Positions 1 to 9,191 of a stretch of 64,000 nt of DNA are shown piece by piece. The position numbers and the translations under genes were made by a program. Numbering within the stretch: the first letter of the stretch is position 1; the number at the start of each line of letters is the position of its first letter. Origin of the DNA: Sphingomonas parapaucimobilis NBRC 15100 (GTDB lineage: Bacteria; Pseudomonadota; Alphaproteobacteria; Sphingomonadales; Sphingomonadaceae); contig NZ_BBPI01000073.1 in NCBI RefSeq assembly GCF_000787715.1, positions 1 through 64,000 of the forward strand, written 5' to 3'. The notes beneath the pieces are model-generated. The model made no database searches and was not told the DNA's origin. It saw only the letters and a program-made list of their open reading frames with translations.

Positions 1-1370
1 GTCGTCGCTGGCCACGCCGGCCAGCAGCGCCTCGCGCACGGCCGCTTCCACCGCCTCGAGTCCGTCGTCGAGCACTGCGGCCAGCACCCGCACGAACCGC
101 CGGTCGGCATCGTCACCGACGCCAAGCTTGCGCCGCAGTCGTGCCAGCGCAGGCGGCAGCTCCCAGCCCTGGAACGGCGCGCCGTTCCGCAGGGCGCCCG
201 GCTTGGTCGCCAACACCGGCAGATAATGCCACGGGTCGTAGATGGTCCGGTCCCGGCCTAAAAGCCGGGGATGGTCGGCGACGACTTCCCCGTCGCAGCG
301 CACGACGATGCGGTCGGCATAGGCGCGGACCTGAACGGCACGTCGCACTACCCTGGCAGAAACGGAGTAGCGGTTGCGGTCGAAGCTGATGAGGCATGTG
401 CCGCTTACCGCATGCTCGCTCTCATGAAAGCCGTCGAAGGGTGCGACAACAGGCTGGAGCACGCTGCGCTCGGCAGCCCAGGCCTGAGCAACCGTCAGTT
501 CCTTCTGCTCGGGATGCTGGTGCAACTCTGCCCAGCGCCGACACTCGGCCTCCAGCCAACCGTTCAGCTCCTCGAGGCTGGTAAATCGCAGGCGTGGCTG
601 GAAGAAGCGGCCGCGTGCGGTTTGCACCTGGTTCTCGACCTGACCTTTCTCCCAGCCCGACGCCGGCGAGCAGGCGGTCGGCTCGACCATGTAATGGTTG
701 GCCATGACCAGGAAGCGCCGGTTGAAGACACGCTCCTTGCCCGTGAACACGCTCGTGACCGCCGTCTTCATGTTGTCGTAGATGCCGCGCCTCGGCACAC
801 CTCCGAAGAAGGCAAACGCCCGCGCATGCGCGTCGAACAGCATCTCCTGTGTCTCGCGGGGATAGGCTCGCACATACATTGCCCGCGACGCGCATAGCCG
901 GACATGCGCGACCTTCACTTGGCAATCGGCTTGCCCGAAATCTCCACGTCCTCGTGGCTCCAGTCGAACTGGTAAGCCTCGCCCGGCCGGAACAGCAGCG
1001 GGATGAACGCCGGCGCATTCATCACGTCGCGACGTCGCGCCCGGCGCCAGCGGGCCGCATAACGCCGCACCGCGTCGTACGAGCCGTCGAACCCCTCGCG
1101 CAGCAGCAGGTCGTGGATGCGCGTGAGGCGCAGCTGCTCGCGCCGCGGCCGTGCCTCATCTTCCTCCAGCAACGCATCCAGTCGCGCCTGAAATGGCCCC
1201 AGCTTCGGCAGCGGCTGTACCTCCCGCCGATACCCCATGTCCGCTTCCGGCGCCCGGATCGCCTTGCGCACCACCTTGCGCGACAGGTGCAGGTCCCGCG
1301 CTATCGCCTTGATGGCCTTCCCCGACGCGGGCTCGCGCCGGATCCTCAACACCCTCTCCAATACCAGCAT
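1..1370 (-). pseudogene. istA: IS21-family transposase IstA, frameshifted and cut by the window edge
   Basis: The N-terminal part begins at a Met codon at 1370 (MLVLERVLRIRREPASGK). It has the helix-turn-helix typical of IstA (KAIARDLHLSRKVVRKAIR) and then FQARLDALLEEDEARPRR. That frame stops with TGA at 915-917. The homologous protein resumes in another frame from about 918 (VKVAHVRLCASRAMYVRAYP, FGGVPRRGIYDNMKTAV) and stays open to base 1, so it continues outside the window, where istB would be expected. The break fits loss of one G in GCCAAG(G)TGAAG. IstA is the DDE transposase of IS21 elements. Because the frame changes in the core, this copy is probably dead, unless the missing base is a sequencing error. 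Its 5' side is joined to an IS256 scrap. Confidence 0.85.
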
Positions 1371-1436
1371 CCCGATCTCGCCGCCTGACACACCGCCAAG
1401 CGAACAGCCTAGACCAACGGGATGAGGGCTCCCTTT

Positions 1437-1679
1437 TCGACGCCGATCCACAGGATCATCTACACGACAAATGCCATCGAGGCGCTCAATTCGAAGCTGC
1501 GCCGGGCGGTTCGTGCCCGTGGGCATTTCCCCAGCGACGAGGCTACCGCCAAGCTGCTCTACCTGATCTTGAACCGTTCGGAAAAAGAGTGGAAGATGCC
1601 GCCACGTGAGTGGACCATGGCCAAGGCCCAGTTCGCCGTCATCTTCGGTGAACGCTTCATCAAGGCCATGGCGGCGTAA
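1437..1679 (+). pseudogene. IS256-family (mutator-type) transposase, C-terminal fragment
   Basis: About 80 codons match the C-terminus of IS256-family transposases: RIIYTTNAIEALNSKLRRAV, then LLYLILNRSEKEWKMPPREW and AKAQFAVIFGERF, ending at TAA 1677-1679. The N-terminal and catalytic parts are absent; the DNA directly 5' belongs to the IS21 remnant. There is no ribosome binding site, and an apparent ATG at 1422 lies outside the homologous part. It is a scrap, not a working gene. A piece resembling the N-terminal half of the same family lies at 23374-23438. Confidence 0.85.
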
Positions 1680-1718
1680 TGTTCATCCGCCCGCCCACAC
1701 ACGAAATTCCTGACAGTC

Positions 1719-2185
1719 CCCAAGCCGCTGCCGGACAAGGCACCGCACGGCCACTGGATGACGTCGACTTTCGTCGCTGGCCTGCGCCATGACGGGATCG
1801 CCGCTCCCATGCTGATCGACACGCCCCCTTCGACAAGCTCAGGACAGGCATGACCGGCCGCATCTTCCAGCAATGGCTGACCGATCACCTCATCCCCGAA
1901 CTGCCGCCAGGCAGCATCGTGGTGTGCGACAACCTGGCCGCACACGAGGTCGACGGCGTCCGCCAATGCCTTGAGAAGGCCGGCATGGGTCTACTCTATC
2001 TTCCGCCCTATAGCCCCGACTTCAATCCGATCGAGCAGGCCTTCGCCAAGATAAAGACACTATTGCGCCGTGCAGCACCACGCTCGTTCGATGCCACCCT
2101 CGACGCGCTCAAGCACATCCTTCAACGCTTCCACCCCGTCGAATGCGCAAACTACCTTCGACACTCAGGATATGTGCAATCGTGA
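1719..2185 (+). pseudogene. IS630-family transposase, C-terminal half interrupted by a 23-nt repeat
   Basis: Reading from about 1719, the frame gives KPLPDKAPHGHWMTSTFVAG then LRHDGIAAPMLID, the usual IS630 DDE-domain sequence. A 23-base palindromic repeat follows at 1826-1848. Homology then resumes in a different frame at ATG 1850 with MTGRIFQQWLTDHLIPELPP, VVCDNLAAHEVDGVR (a catalytic Asp region) and LLYLPPYSPDFNPIEQAFAK, which contains the last catalytic Glu. The protein ends at 2185. The frame offset of the two halves equals 23 modulo 3, so the repeat alone explains the break. The 5' third is missing. It lies between an IS256 scrap and an IS3 scrap. Confidence 0.85.
1826..1848. repeat. 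Short REP-like repeat inserted in the IS630 transposase
   Basis: The 23 bases contain the motif TTCGACAAGCTCAGGACAGG, a short imperfect palindrome I know as very common in sphingomonad and xanthomonad genomes. Removing it rejoins the two halves of the IS630 reading frame (ACGCC|CATGACC), so it is an insertion of exactly 23 bases, ambiguous by a base or two because of the flanking C run. Confidence 0.7.
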
Positions 2186-2197
2186 TCGATTCTGCCT

Positions 2198-2515
2198 CTA
2201 GTTCCAACTGGATGAAGAAACCGGGGGGCACGTCAATGCCTTCATGAGGATCTCGTTGGCCCGGCGAAGCTCCTTCACTTCGCGCTCCAGCAGCTTCAGC
2301 CGGGCGCGATCATCAGCCGTCAGCGCCATTGGCCCAGCCAGTCGGCCAGCCTCATCCCGGCACCAGCGACGCAGCGTCTCCGCCGTACAGCCGATCCTGC
2401 CGGCGATCGACACCATCGCGTTCCATTTCGAACGGTAATCCGCCCGGTGCTCGCCTACCATCCGGACCGCGCGTTCGCGGACCTCAGGCGAAAACTTATT
2501 CGTCGTCTTGCTCAT
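2198..2515 (-). pseudogene. IS3-family OrfA (HTH transposase subunit), truncated at the C-terminus
   Basis: The start is at ATG 2513-2515 ([20 protein letters not shown]). The protein shows an HTH_Tnp_1-like domain ([15 protein letters not shown]) and then the leucine-zipper-type segment [20 protein letters not shown], which in intact elements leads into the OrfA/OrfB frameshift. After NEILMKA the homology stops at about 2234, and the last dozen residues are unrelated. No OrfB follows; the adjacent DNA is the IS630 fragment. It is probably non-functional. Confidence 0.8.
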
Positions 2516-2584
2516 TCCGATGCTTCTACTCACAAGTGGGAGCCTCCGGAAAACCCGGGACGCTTCAAGGCTTCTTGTGATCCA

Positions 2585-3754
2585 TCAGGCCCAACCCGTG
2601 AGGACACCATCGCTCAATGTGCCAGCTCTGGGCACCCGTGCGCGAAATGTTGCCGGTGAAGGACTAATCAAAGTCAACGTGCCGCCATGCGCCTGCATGA
2701 CTTGGCGTGCCAAGCTGAGTCCGATCCCGCTTCCGCTGGGCTTTGAGGTGTAAAAGGGGCGAAAAATGCCATGCACGCGATCCGGCGGGATGCCACGTCC
2801 GTTGTCGCGTACCTCGATTGTGAGCACGTCATCGTCCATACTGGCACGAATATTGATCAGACCAGAAGAAGCGCCACCGTGCTCGATCGCCTCGACGGCA
2901 TTCTGCAACAATGCCCAACATGCCTGATTCATCTGGTCGCGATCGATATCAACACACAAGCCGGGTTCAGTGTCGATCGAAAGATGAACATCTGGCCAGC
3001 GACTCGCAAACAGCCGGGCAAGGTCATTGAGCATATCTTCAATTGACACGAGCAACCGCAAAGGCGGCGGCAGACGTGCCAGTTCGCGATAGGCCTCGGT
3101 GAAACGCCGCAGCCCCTCGGCGCGTCGCGCAAGCGTCGTCAGAATTTCCGCAAGCAGGGCTGGATTCTCGTCACGAGCCTCGGCCGCAACTATTCCGCAC
3201 TCAGCCTGCGATACGATTGGGACCAGCCCGTTCAGCATTTCGTGACCCAGTACCTGAATCATCTCGGCGCTCGCGCGCGCCTCTGCGGTGCGCTCCTCGC
3301 TTTCGATATCAATCAGTGCCACCACCGATCGGTCCCCGACCTCCACCCTGTCGGTACGCCAGTTCCGGTCGGCGTGGCGCAGATGCGTGGCATCTCGGTC
3401 GAACAGCGGCGTCGGGGGCGGCAATATCCGGTCGTCGGTCGCGAAGAGACGGCGCGCCGCCCGGTTCATCGTCCGCACCGTCCCGCCGGCGACCAGCACC
3501 AACGGCGTTGGCGAAGCATCGAGCAGCAGGTGATGCGCGATTTGCGCCTCGTCGGGCGCGCCGGGCGCCGCGACCGGGGCGGCTGGGTGCCGCTTCACCA
3601 GAAACAGATTGGCCGCGAGCAACCATACCAGCAACAGGAGCGCGCCGGACGATGCCAGCCATAGACCATGCATACTCGCCATCCCGGCCGCCATACCGGA
3701 CAGCCCCAGTCCCGATCCGACGAGCAAGGCATGACCTTCGCGTCTAGAGACCAT
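2585..3754 (-). CDS. Membrane sensor histidine kinase (NtrY-like)
   Basis: A 389-residue kinase if started at ATG 3754, preceded by GGATGG; a GTG at 3784 is a possible longer start. Two hydrophobic stretches (about residues 10-29 and 34-55) give a short membrane anchor. A PAS-like region follows (about 70-150), then an H-box with the phospho-acceptor His at about 171 (VLGHEMLNGL), the N-box (LLQNAVEAI), DNGRGIPP and GSGIGLSLAR of a HATPase_c domain. The start overlaps the end of the response regulator gene by 11 bases, so the two are co-translated. It should phosphorylate that regulator; the signal is unknown. The gene ends beside IS3 debris at 2.5 kb, so anything once downstream may have been lost. 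Confidence 0.88.
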   Translation of the reverse strand: MVSRREGHALLVGSGLGLSGMAAGMASMHGLWLASSGALLLLVWLLAANLFLVKRHPAAPVAAPGAPDEAQIAHHLLLDASPTPLVLVAGGTVRTMNRAARRLFATDDRILPPPTPLFDRDATHLRHADRNWRTDRVEVGDRSVVALIDIESEERTAEARASAEMIQVLGHEMLNGLVPIVSQAECGIVAAEARDENPALLAEILTTLARRAEGLRRFTEAYRELARLPPPLRLLVSIEDMLNDLARLFASRWPDVHLSIDTEPGLCVDIDRDQMNQACWALLQNAVEAIEHGGASSGLINIRASMDDDVLTIEVRDNGRGIPPDRVHGIFRPFYTSKPSGSGIGLSLARQVMQAHGGTLTLISPSPATFRARVPRAGTLSDGVLTGWA

Positions 3755-5048
3755 ACTGCGCCATCCGGCGATAAAGGGTGCCACGGCTTAGGCCTAATGC
3801 CACAGCCGCGCGCGATACGTTGTGGCGATGCTCCTTCAATGCGGCCTCGATCATCAGCTTCTCGGCATCCTGCACCCGGAATACCGATGCAGTCTCGGCT
3901 GCCGAAGCGGTGACCGGCATGACCGGCCGGATCGCGGCGACGTCGATCAGGCCATCGTCCGACAGCACGACCGCACGTTCGATGGCCATCGCCAACCCGC
4001 GTACCTCGTCCGGCCAGTCGGTGATGGCGACGAACGCCTCCGCCGCTGGCGTCAGTCGCGGGGCGGCATGGCCATAGGTTTCACCAGCAACGCTTGCAAA
4101 GTGACGGGCGAGCAGCACCGCGTCCTCTCGACGTTCCGAGAGCGGCGGCACCGCGATCTCGACGGTGCAGAGCCGTCGGCGCAGTGCCGGGGACAGTGCA
4201 GCGGCATTGTCGACGATGGTGATGCAACGTAGGCCCGGCACCAGCCGATCGAACAGCCGTGCCTGCGCGTGCGCAGCCAGTTGATCGGCGTGGCGCAGTA
4301 TGATCGTGCCGGTGGTCTGGCCCAGAGCGGGCCATTGGTCGGGATCGCTCAGGTCGACCCGTGTCGGCTTGGTCTCGGCAGTGGAGGACGATGCGTGCAG
4401 CGCCTCGGCGACCAGGGAGCGTCCGGTGCCGGATACTCCGGTGACACATATAGAGGCGATCGTCGGTCCGACCCTCCGGACAAGCGCACGGACGCGTTCG
4501 ATCGCGGCCGATGCCCCAAGTAGAGCGCCGCCTGCCGACGGACCGATAGCCGCAGACTGCTGGACCGCGCTGTTGCCCGCGTTTCGCCTGATCGCGGTGT
4601 CGACCTTGCCGAGTAGATCGTCCTTGCGCCACGGTTTGATGATGACGTCGCGAGCGCCCGCCTGCATGGCCGTTACAGCGATGCGGATGCCGCTATGGGC
4701 GGTGATGACCACGACGCACGCACGGGGATCGCCCGCGACGATTCGGGCGAGACAGGCTAGCCCCTCCTGGCCGTCCGAGCGGCCCGAGGTGAAGTTCATA
4801 TCGAGCAGGATCGCGTCATAGCGACGACGCGCGAGCATCGAATAGGCGCTGTCGGGGTCGGTGGCGATCTCAACCCGATACCCAGCCAGTCGAAACAGGA
4901 TCTCCGTCGTACGACCGACGACCTTATCGTCCTCGATAATCAGGATTTCGCCGGGTATTGACGTGTGGTCGGAGTGTCCGGCTGCGGACATAGTGTTCGC
5001 CGACGAGGGATCGCCTGTGCGCGATGCTGAGCAGAATTGTTCATTCAT
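3744..5048 (-). CDS. NtrC-like response regulator with degenerate AAA+ domain
   Basis: 434 residues: a receiver domain (about 33-155) with phospho-acceptor Asp83 (AILLDMNF) and Lys138 (VIIKPW), a central AAA+-like domain (about 175-385) and a C-terminal Fis-type helix-turn-helix (SRAAVALGLSRGTLYRRM). The central domain is decayed relative to sigma-54 activators. The P-loop reads GVSGTGRS (Arg for the catalytic Lys), the Walker B strand reads GTIILRHADQL without the Asp-Glu pair, and no GAFTGA loop is visible. It therefore probably does not remodel sigma-54 holoenzyme and may act as a conventional DNA-binding regulator. It forms an operon with the downstream kinase and lies divergent from the permease at 5324, its likely target. 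Start uncertain: Met at 4991 is an alternative. Confidence 0.88.
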   Translation of the reverse strand: MNEQFCSASRTGDPSSANTMSAAGHSDHTSIPGEILIIEDDKVVGRTTEILFRLAGYRVEIATDPDSAYSMLARRRYDAILLDMNFTSGRSDGQEGLACLARIVAGDPRACVVVITAHSGIRIAVTAMQAGARDVIIKPWRKDDLLGKVDTAIRRNAGNSAVQQSAAIGPSAGGALLGASAAIERVRALVRRVGPTIASICVTGVSGTGRSLVAEALHASSSTAETKPTRVDLSDPDQWPALGQTTGTIILRHADQLAAHAQARLFDRLVPGLRCITIVDNAAALSPALRRRLCTVEIAVPPLSERREDAVLLARHFASVAGETYGHAAPRLTPAAEAFVAITDWPDEVRGLAMAIERAVVLSDDGLIDVAAIRPVMPVTASAAETASVFRVQDAEKLMIEAALKEHRHNVSRAAVALGLSRGTLYRRMAQYGL

Positions 5049-5323
5049 AGCGACTTAGCTTTTCGGATCATGGACAGTGACATCATGTCCATGATGACCG
5101 AACCACCCACATACGCAACACCAGCGCCAGCCCGCTATGAACAGGCGGATCGACGGTGCACGGCACCATGCTGGTTGAGCCGGAAAGTGGGCGAAAGATC
5201 GGACTTCAGGCGCAACCGCCTTGGCCAGGTGGCCCGGGTAGCTCAGACCGCGCTGCACCACCTGCGCGGGGACATCACCGCACCTCGCCTGCTGCTGATC
5301 CTACTACTGCCGGGACATAAGCG
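5049..5323. promoter_or_regulatory. Divergent intergenic region between the two-component genes and the permease
   Basis: 275 bases separate the regulator and permease starts, so both promoters must lie here. I see no clear operator. A small reading frame runs through to a TGA overlapping the permease ATG (ATGA at 5324), but its protein resembles nothing I know and I do not call it a gene. Confidence 0.4.
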
Positions 5324-7747
5324 ATGAACCATTTCGCACTCACCTCGCTTTATCGATCGCTGACCCGTCACAAGCTCTATACCGCGCTGAACATCGGTGG
5401 GCTCGGAGTAGGGATCGCCGTGTTCCTGGTTCTGGGCCTTTATGTCCGGTTCGAGACGAGCTTCGAGCGGTGGCTGCCGCATCATGACGAACTCTATGTC
5501 GTGCAGACCCAACTCCAAATCCCCGGTAGCCCCTTCAATGGAGCCTATCCGGTAGCAATGCCGGGACTGCTGGAAGAGATGCGCCAGGATTTCCCCAGCC
5601 TGATCGGTACGCGCATCCGTGGCGGCAAGCAGGGAGGCAGCGTCATCCGCGAAAACGACGCGATCGGGGCCGACGTGGCGCAGGTCGATCCGTCCTTTTT
5701 CGACGTCTTTGATATCCCCATGGCGCGCGGAGACGGGCGACGAGCCCTCGCCGATCCGTCGGGTGTGCTGCTCAGCCGGACAGAGGCGCAACGGCTGTTC
5801 GGCGATGCGGACCCCATCGGCCAGAGCCTCACGATCGCGGTCGATGCGCCGCAGGTCTACCGCGTTGCGGGAGTCTTCGAGGACCTGCCCAAAACCACCG
5901 ACCTTCAGGCAAATATCCTGATCCCGATGCCGCGCACACCGCCGCCGCCGGTGCAATGGTCCTGGTACCGATGGGGCATGGTGGATGGCGCCACCTATTT
6001 GCGTTTTCCTGATGCGGCGGCGGCGCGCGCGTTCGAGGCGAAGATGCCCGCGTTCGTCCAACGTCATGCCGGGCAGGATCTGGGACCCGATCCGGCCAAG
6101 ATCATCGCGCTTTCACTGCTTCCGCTCACGCGGCTGCACCTGCAACCGCCCGGCGGGGCGGAGAGCAGTGGTCGCACGCTGACGATCGTGACGCTGGGGT
6201 TGGTGGGCATGCTGACCCTGCTGATCGCGATCATCAATTATGTGAACCTCGCAACTGCCCAGTCGGGCCTGCGCGCCCGCGAAGTAGCGATGCGCAAGGT
6301 ACTGGGTGCGGACCGGGGAAGGCTGATCCGCCAGTTCCTCGGCGAGGCGGCCGCCATGGCGGCGGTCGCCAGCCTGCTCGGCATGATCCTGGCGGAGGTC
6401 AGCCTGCCCGTCGTCAACGCGGCGGGGGGCCTTTCGCTAAACTTTCCCTATGCCTTGGCGCTGCCCGTGCTGGTGGCGCTCGTCCTGGTCATCGCCTTCG
6501 CGGCGGGTTTCTATCCGGCGGTCCTCCTGTCCCGCTTTCCGGCCGCTGCCGTGCTGGCCTCGACGCGGGCGCCGGGGGGTGGGCGCAGCGGCGCGCGGTT
6601 TCGCGAGATGTTGGTTGTGATCCAGTTCGGTCTGGCGATCGCCTTCATGATCGGCACGGTCGTGCTCGTGGAGCAGACCGCGCATGTCCGGCGATCCGAT
6701 CTGGGTTTTCGTCGTGAGGGGTTGTTGGTCATACCCTCGCTGGCAGACAAGCGGATCTTTCCCACTCAGGCCCGACCGATCCTCGACGCCCTGCGTCGCT
6801 TGCCCGGTGTGATTTCGGTCGGATCGAGCAGTTCGGCCCCCGGCATGGTCAATGCCAGCCTCGATATGATCGAGCAACCAAGCGGGCCGGGCGTGACGGT
6901 CAACAACATCCCCGTCGGGCCTGATTTTTTTCGCACCTACGCACCCCGACTGCTTGCCGGGCGGGTCTTTGACGATGCGCATGGTGGCGACGATTCGAGC
7001 GACTGGACCAAGTGGAAAAATGGCCGCAACGTCGTCATCAATCGCAAGGCGCTTGAGCAGCTTGGCTTCCGCACACCCGAAGAGGCGATCGGCAAGACCG
7101 TTGGGCGTGGTGCTCCGCGCACGATTATTGGCGTGATCGACCAGCTCCGTTTCGCGTCGCCCCGCACGGCCGAAACCGCTACCGTGTATCAATATGCCCG
7201 GGATGTGCCGACGTCCGCCGTTGCCGCCATCCGCTACACGGGCGACACCGCCGCGATGCTGGCCCGCATCCGGTCGACTTGGCGTCGCCTGTCACCGCAG
7301 GTGCCGTTGGTCGTCGGCACCGCAGATCAGCGGCTGGCGGACTTCTACAAAGCCGATGAGCAGGCCACGCGGCTATTCGGGATCGGCGCGGGGTTGGCGG
7401 CGCTGATCTCCTGCGTCGGCCTGTGGGGGCTGGCATCGTTCAACACGGCGCGGCGGGTGAAGGAGATCGGCATCCGCAAAACGCTGGGTGCGTCATCGGC
7501 CGATATCGTCAAATTGCTGGTGGGGCAGTTCCTGCGACCTGTGCTCCTCGCCAATATCGTCGCCTGGCCCCTGGCCTATGTCGCGATGCGAATTTGGCTG
7601 GCAGGGTTCGATGACCGGATTACCTTGTCGCCGCTCTTCTTTGCCGGTGCCACCCTGCTGGCGCTCGTGATCGCCATGCTTACCGTATTGGGCCAGGCGC
7701 TGCACGCCAGCCGCGCGACTCCCGCATGGGCATTGCGCCATGACTAA
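5324..7747 (+). CDS. ABC-transporter permease of the FtsX/MacB type
   Basis: 807 residues with the duplicated architecture of MacB-like permeases: a first transmembrane helix (about 17-43), a periplasmic MacB_PCD-like domain, an FtsX block of three helices (about 285-415, with YVNLATAQSGLRAREVAMRK), a second TM (about 428-452) and periplasmic domain, and a C-terminal FtsX block (about 680-800, with GLASFNTARRVKEIGIRKTL). There are no Walker motifs, so it needs a separate ATPase, and none is encoded nearby. Such permeases work by mechanotransmission rather than classic transport, and related orphan genes are often controlled by a kinase/NtrC-like pair, as found divergently here. Substrate unknown. 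Confidence 0.85.
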   Translation: MNHFALTSLYRSLTRHKLYTALNIGGLGVGIAVFLVLGLYVRFETSFERWLPHHDELYVVQTQLQIPGSPFNGAYPVAMPGLLEEMRQDFPSLIGTRIRGGKQGGSVIRENDAIGADVAQVDPSFFDVFDIPMARGDGRRALADPSGVLLSRTEAQRLFGDADPIGQSLTIAVDAPQVYRVAGVFEDLPKTTDLQANILIPMPRTPPPPVQWSWYRWGMVDGATYLRFPDAAAARAFEAKMPAFVQRHAGQDLGPDPAKIIALSLLPLTRLHLQPPGGAESSGRTLTIVTLGLVGMLTLLIAIINYVNLATAQSGLRAREVAMRKVLGADRGRLIRQFLGEAAAMAAVASLLGMILAEVSLPVVNAAGGLSLNFPYALALPVLVALVLVIAFAAGFYPAVLLSRFPAAAVLASTRAPGGGRSGARFREMLVVIQFGLAIAFMIGTVVLVEQTAHVRRSDLGFRREGLLVIPSLADKRIFPTQARPILDALRRLPGVISVGSSSSAPGMVNASLDMIEQPSGPGVTVNNIPVGPDFFRTYAPRLLAGRVFDDAHGGDDSSDWTKWKNGRNVVINRKALEQLGFRTPEEAIGKTVGRGAPRTIIGVIDQLRFASPRTAETATVYQYARDVPTSAVAAIRYTGDTAAMLARIRSTWRRLSPQVPLVVGTADQRLADFYKADEQATRLFGIGAGLAALISCVGLWGLASFNTARRVKEIGIRKTLGASSADIVKLLVGQFLRPVLLANIVAWPLAYVAMRIWLAGFDDRITLSPLFFAGATLLALVIAMLTVLGQALHASRATPAWALRHD

Positions 7748-8339
7748 AGCCGCTTTGTCCAACGGCACCCTCTTGCAAACTGGGGGCGAAATTCAGAGGC
7801 GTAGCAGGAGACGGCGGCGCAGGCATCGAGCCCTACCCCACCATCACGGTAGCAGTCATTTGGGCGTGCGCTCGCTCACCAGCGGGCCGCTGAGGCGGTC
7901 GAGACCCAATTTGCGGTCATTCAGAGGTCCACAACCACCCCTAGAAAGCGGACGCTCATCAATCGCAGAAAGGCCGCTATTTGCTCAGGCAGCATCGCCC
8001 TACTGATCTGCATTCGTCAGACCTTCGATGACGATCGCCGTCCCCTGCGGAGGCCAGGGGGAAACCCTGTGCGTGATCCTATGAAAGAGATTCGACGCGA
8101 GATGATGAGCGAGCCGTAGCTTCAGCCGCAGCATTGACGATCCGTCGAACCACGTCAGATCAAGCCCGGCAAACTGGCTTGGGAACGGCATGACGGCGCC
8201 GTCCATCATGGCCTGCCCTGGTACCGCAGCGCTGACCACCAACCCGAGCCTGCCCCAACGACCGACCTGATAGAATGCGTGGCAGGCTCGTTGCAAATCG
8301 CTTGCAAGTCAGACAGCTAAGCTCATACATTGCGATTTA
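7748..8339. other. Intergenic stretch without a recognised gene
   Basis: About 590 bases between the permease and the inositol cassette. A minus-strand frame of up to 98 codons (8000-8296, TTG start) is open but has no ribosome binding site and no family I recognise. The last 60 bases before 8340 are relatively AT-rich and probably hold the cassette's promoter. I see no repeat or RNA gene. Confidence 0.4.
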
Positions 8340-9191
8340 ATGACATCTACCATCCCCGACACGTCACGGGACCGTCGGATAGAAGATCCGACAAATCTCT
8401 GGATTATTCATCCAGCGGCACGCTTTCTTGTGCCCTGGTTCATCGCGCGTGGAATCTCGGCCAATGCCGTTTCGCTGGCCGGGCTGGCTTTGGGCACATC
8501 AGCGGCGTTGGCCTACAGCCAGTGGGAAATGTGGCCTTTTGCCGTTGTCGGCCTGCTGCTGTCCGTCTGCTGGCTTGTCGCAGACGGCCTGGATGGGATG
8601 ATCGCGCGGGCCACAGGCACAGCCAGCCCGCTGGGACGCGCGCTGGATGGGCTGTGCGACCATGGCGTTTTCGTCCTGATCTATGTTTCGCTGGCCTTCT
8701 CCATCGGCACATTGCAAGATTGGATACTGGCGGTGGCTGCAGGCATCGCACATATGGTCCAATCCAACATGTATGAAAGCGAGCGAGCCCGCTTTCACCG
8801 GCGCCGGGATGCGGTGGCGAAGATCGCCGGCCCTGCACCCAGCCGCAATCCGCTTGTTCAACTCTATGATCATTGCTGGGGATTATTGGATCGCGTTGCC
8901 GCGCGGTTCGACCATGCGCTGGCGCAGCACCAAGCTCCTGCTGAGCTTGCGGCAAGATATGCCACCCTGGCCCTTAGGCCCATGCGGCTGATGAGCCTGT
9001 TGTCCGCCAATGTGCGAGTCTATGCCATTTTCCTTGCCTGTCTTTTCGGCAATCCACGCCTGTTCTGGTGGTTTGAAATCATCCCGCTGAACATCATCCT
9101 CATCATTGGACTTTTCCAGCATCGCACCGTCGAAAATCGCCTTACAGTGCCGGAAAATCATTTCCCAAATACAGAAGGAAGCAACAGGTAA
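8340..9191 (+). CDS. CDP-alcohol phosphatidyltransferase-family membrane enzyme
   Basis: 283 residues with the full CDP-alcohol phosphotransferase signature D-G-x-D-G-x2-A-R-x8-G-x3-D-x3-D: DGLDGMIAR at 82-90, Gly99, Asp103 and Asp107, which bind the metal ions and the CDP moiety. Hydrophobic helices surround it (about 27-60, 63-82, 108-128, 222-258). The family moves a phospho-alcohol from a CDP-activated donor to an acceptor alcohol. Its stop overlaps the start of the inositol-phosphate synthase gene (TAATG), and a nucleotidyltransferase follows. I infer a CDP-inositol-dependent transfer, as in di-myo-inositol-phosphate-phosphate synthase, or transfer to a lipid. The sequence alone does not say which. 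No strong Shine-Dalgarno precedes the ATG. Confidence 0.85.
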   Translation: MTSTIPDTSRDRRIEDPTNLWIIHPAARFLVPWFIARGISANAVSLAGLALGTSAALAYSQWEMWPFAVVGLLLSVCWLVADGLDGMIARATGTASPLGRALDGLCDHGVFVLIYVSLAFSIGTLQDWILAVAAGIAHMVQSNMYESERARFHRRRDAVAKIAGPAPSRNPLVQLYDHCWGLLDRVAARFDHALAQHQAPAELAARYATLALRPMRLMSLLSANVRVYAIFLACLFGNPRLFWWFEIIPLNIILIIGLFQHRTVENRLTVPENHFPNTEGSNR

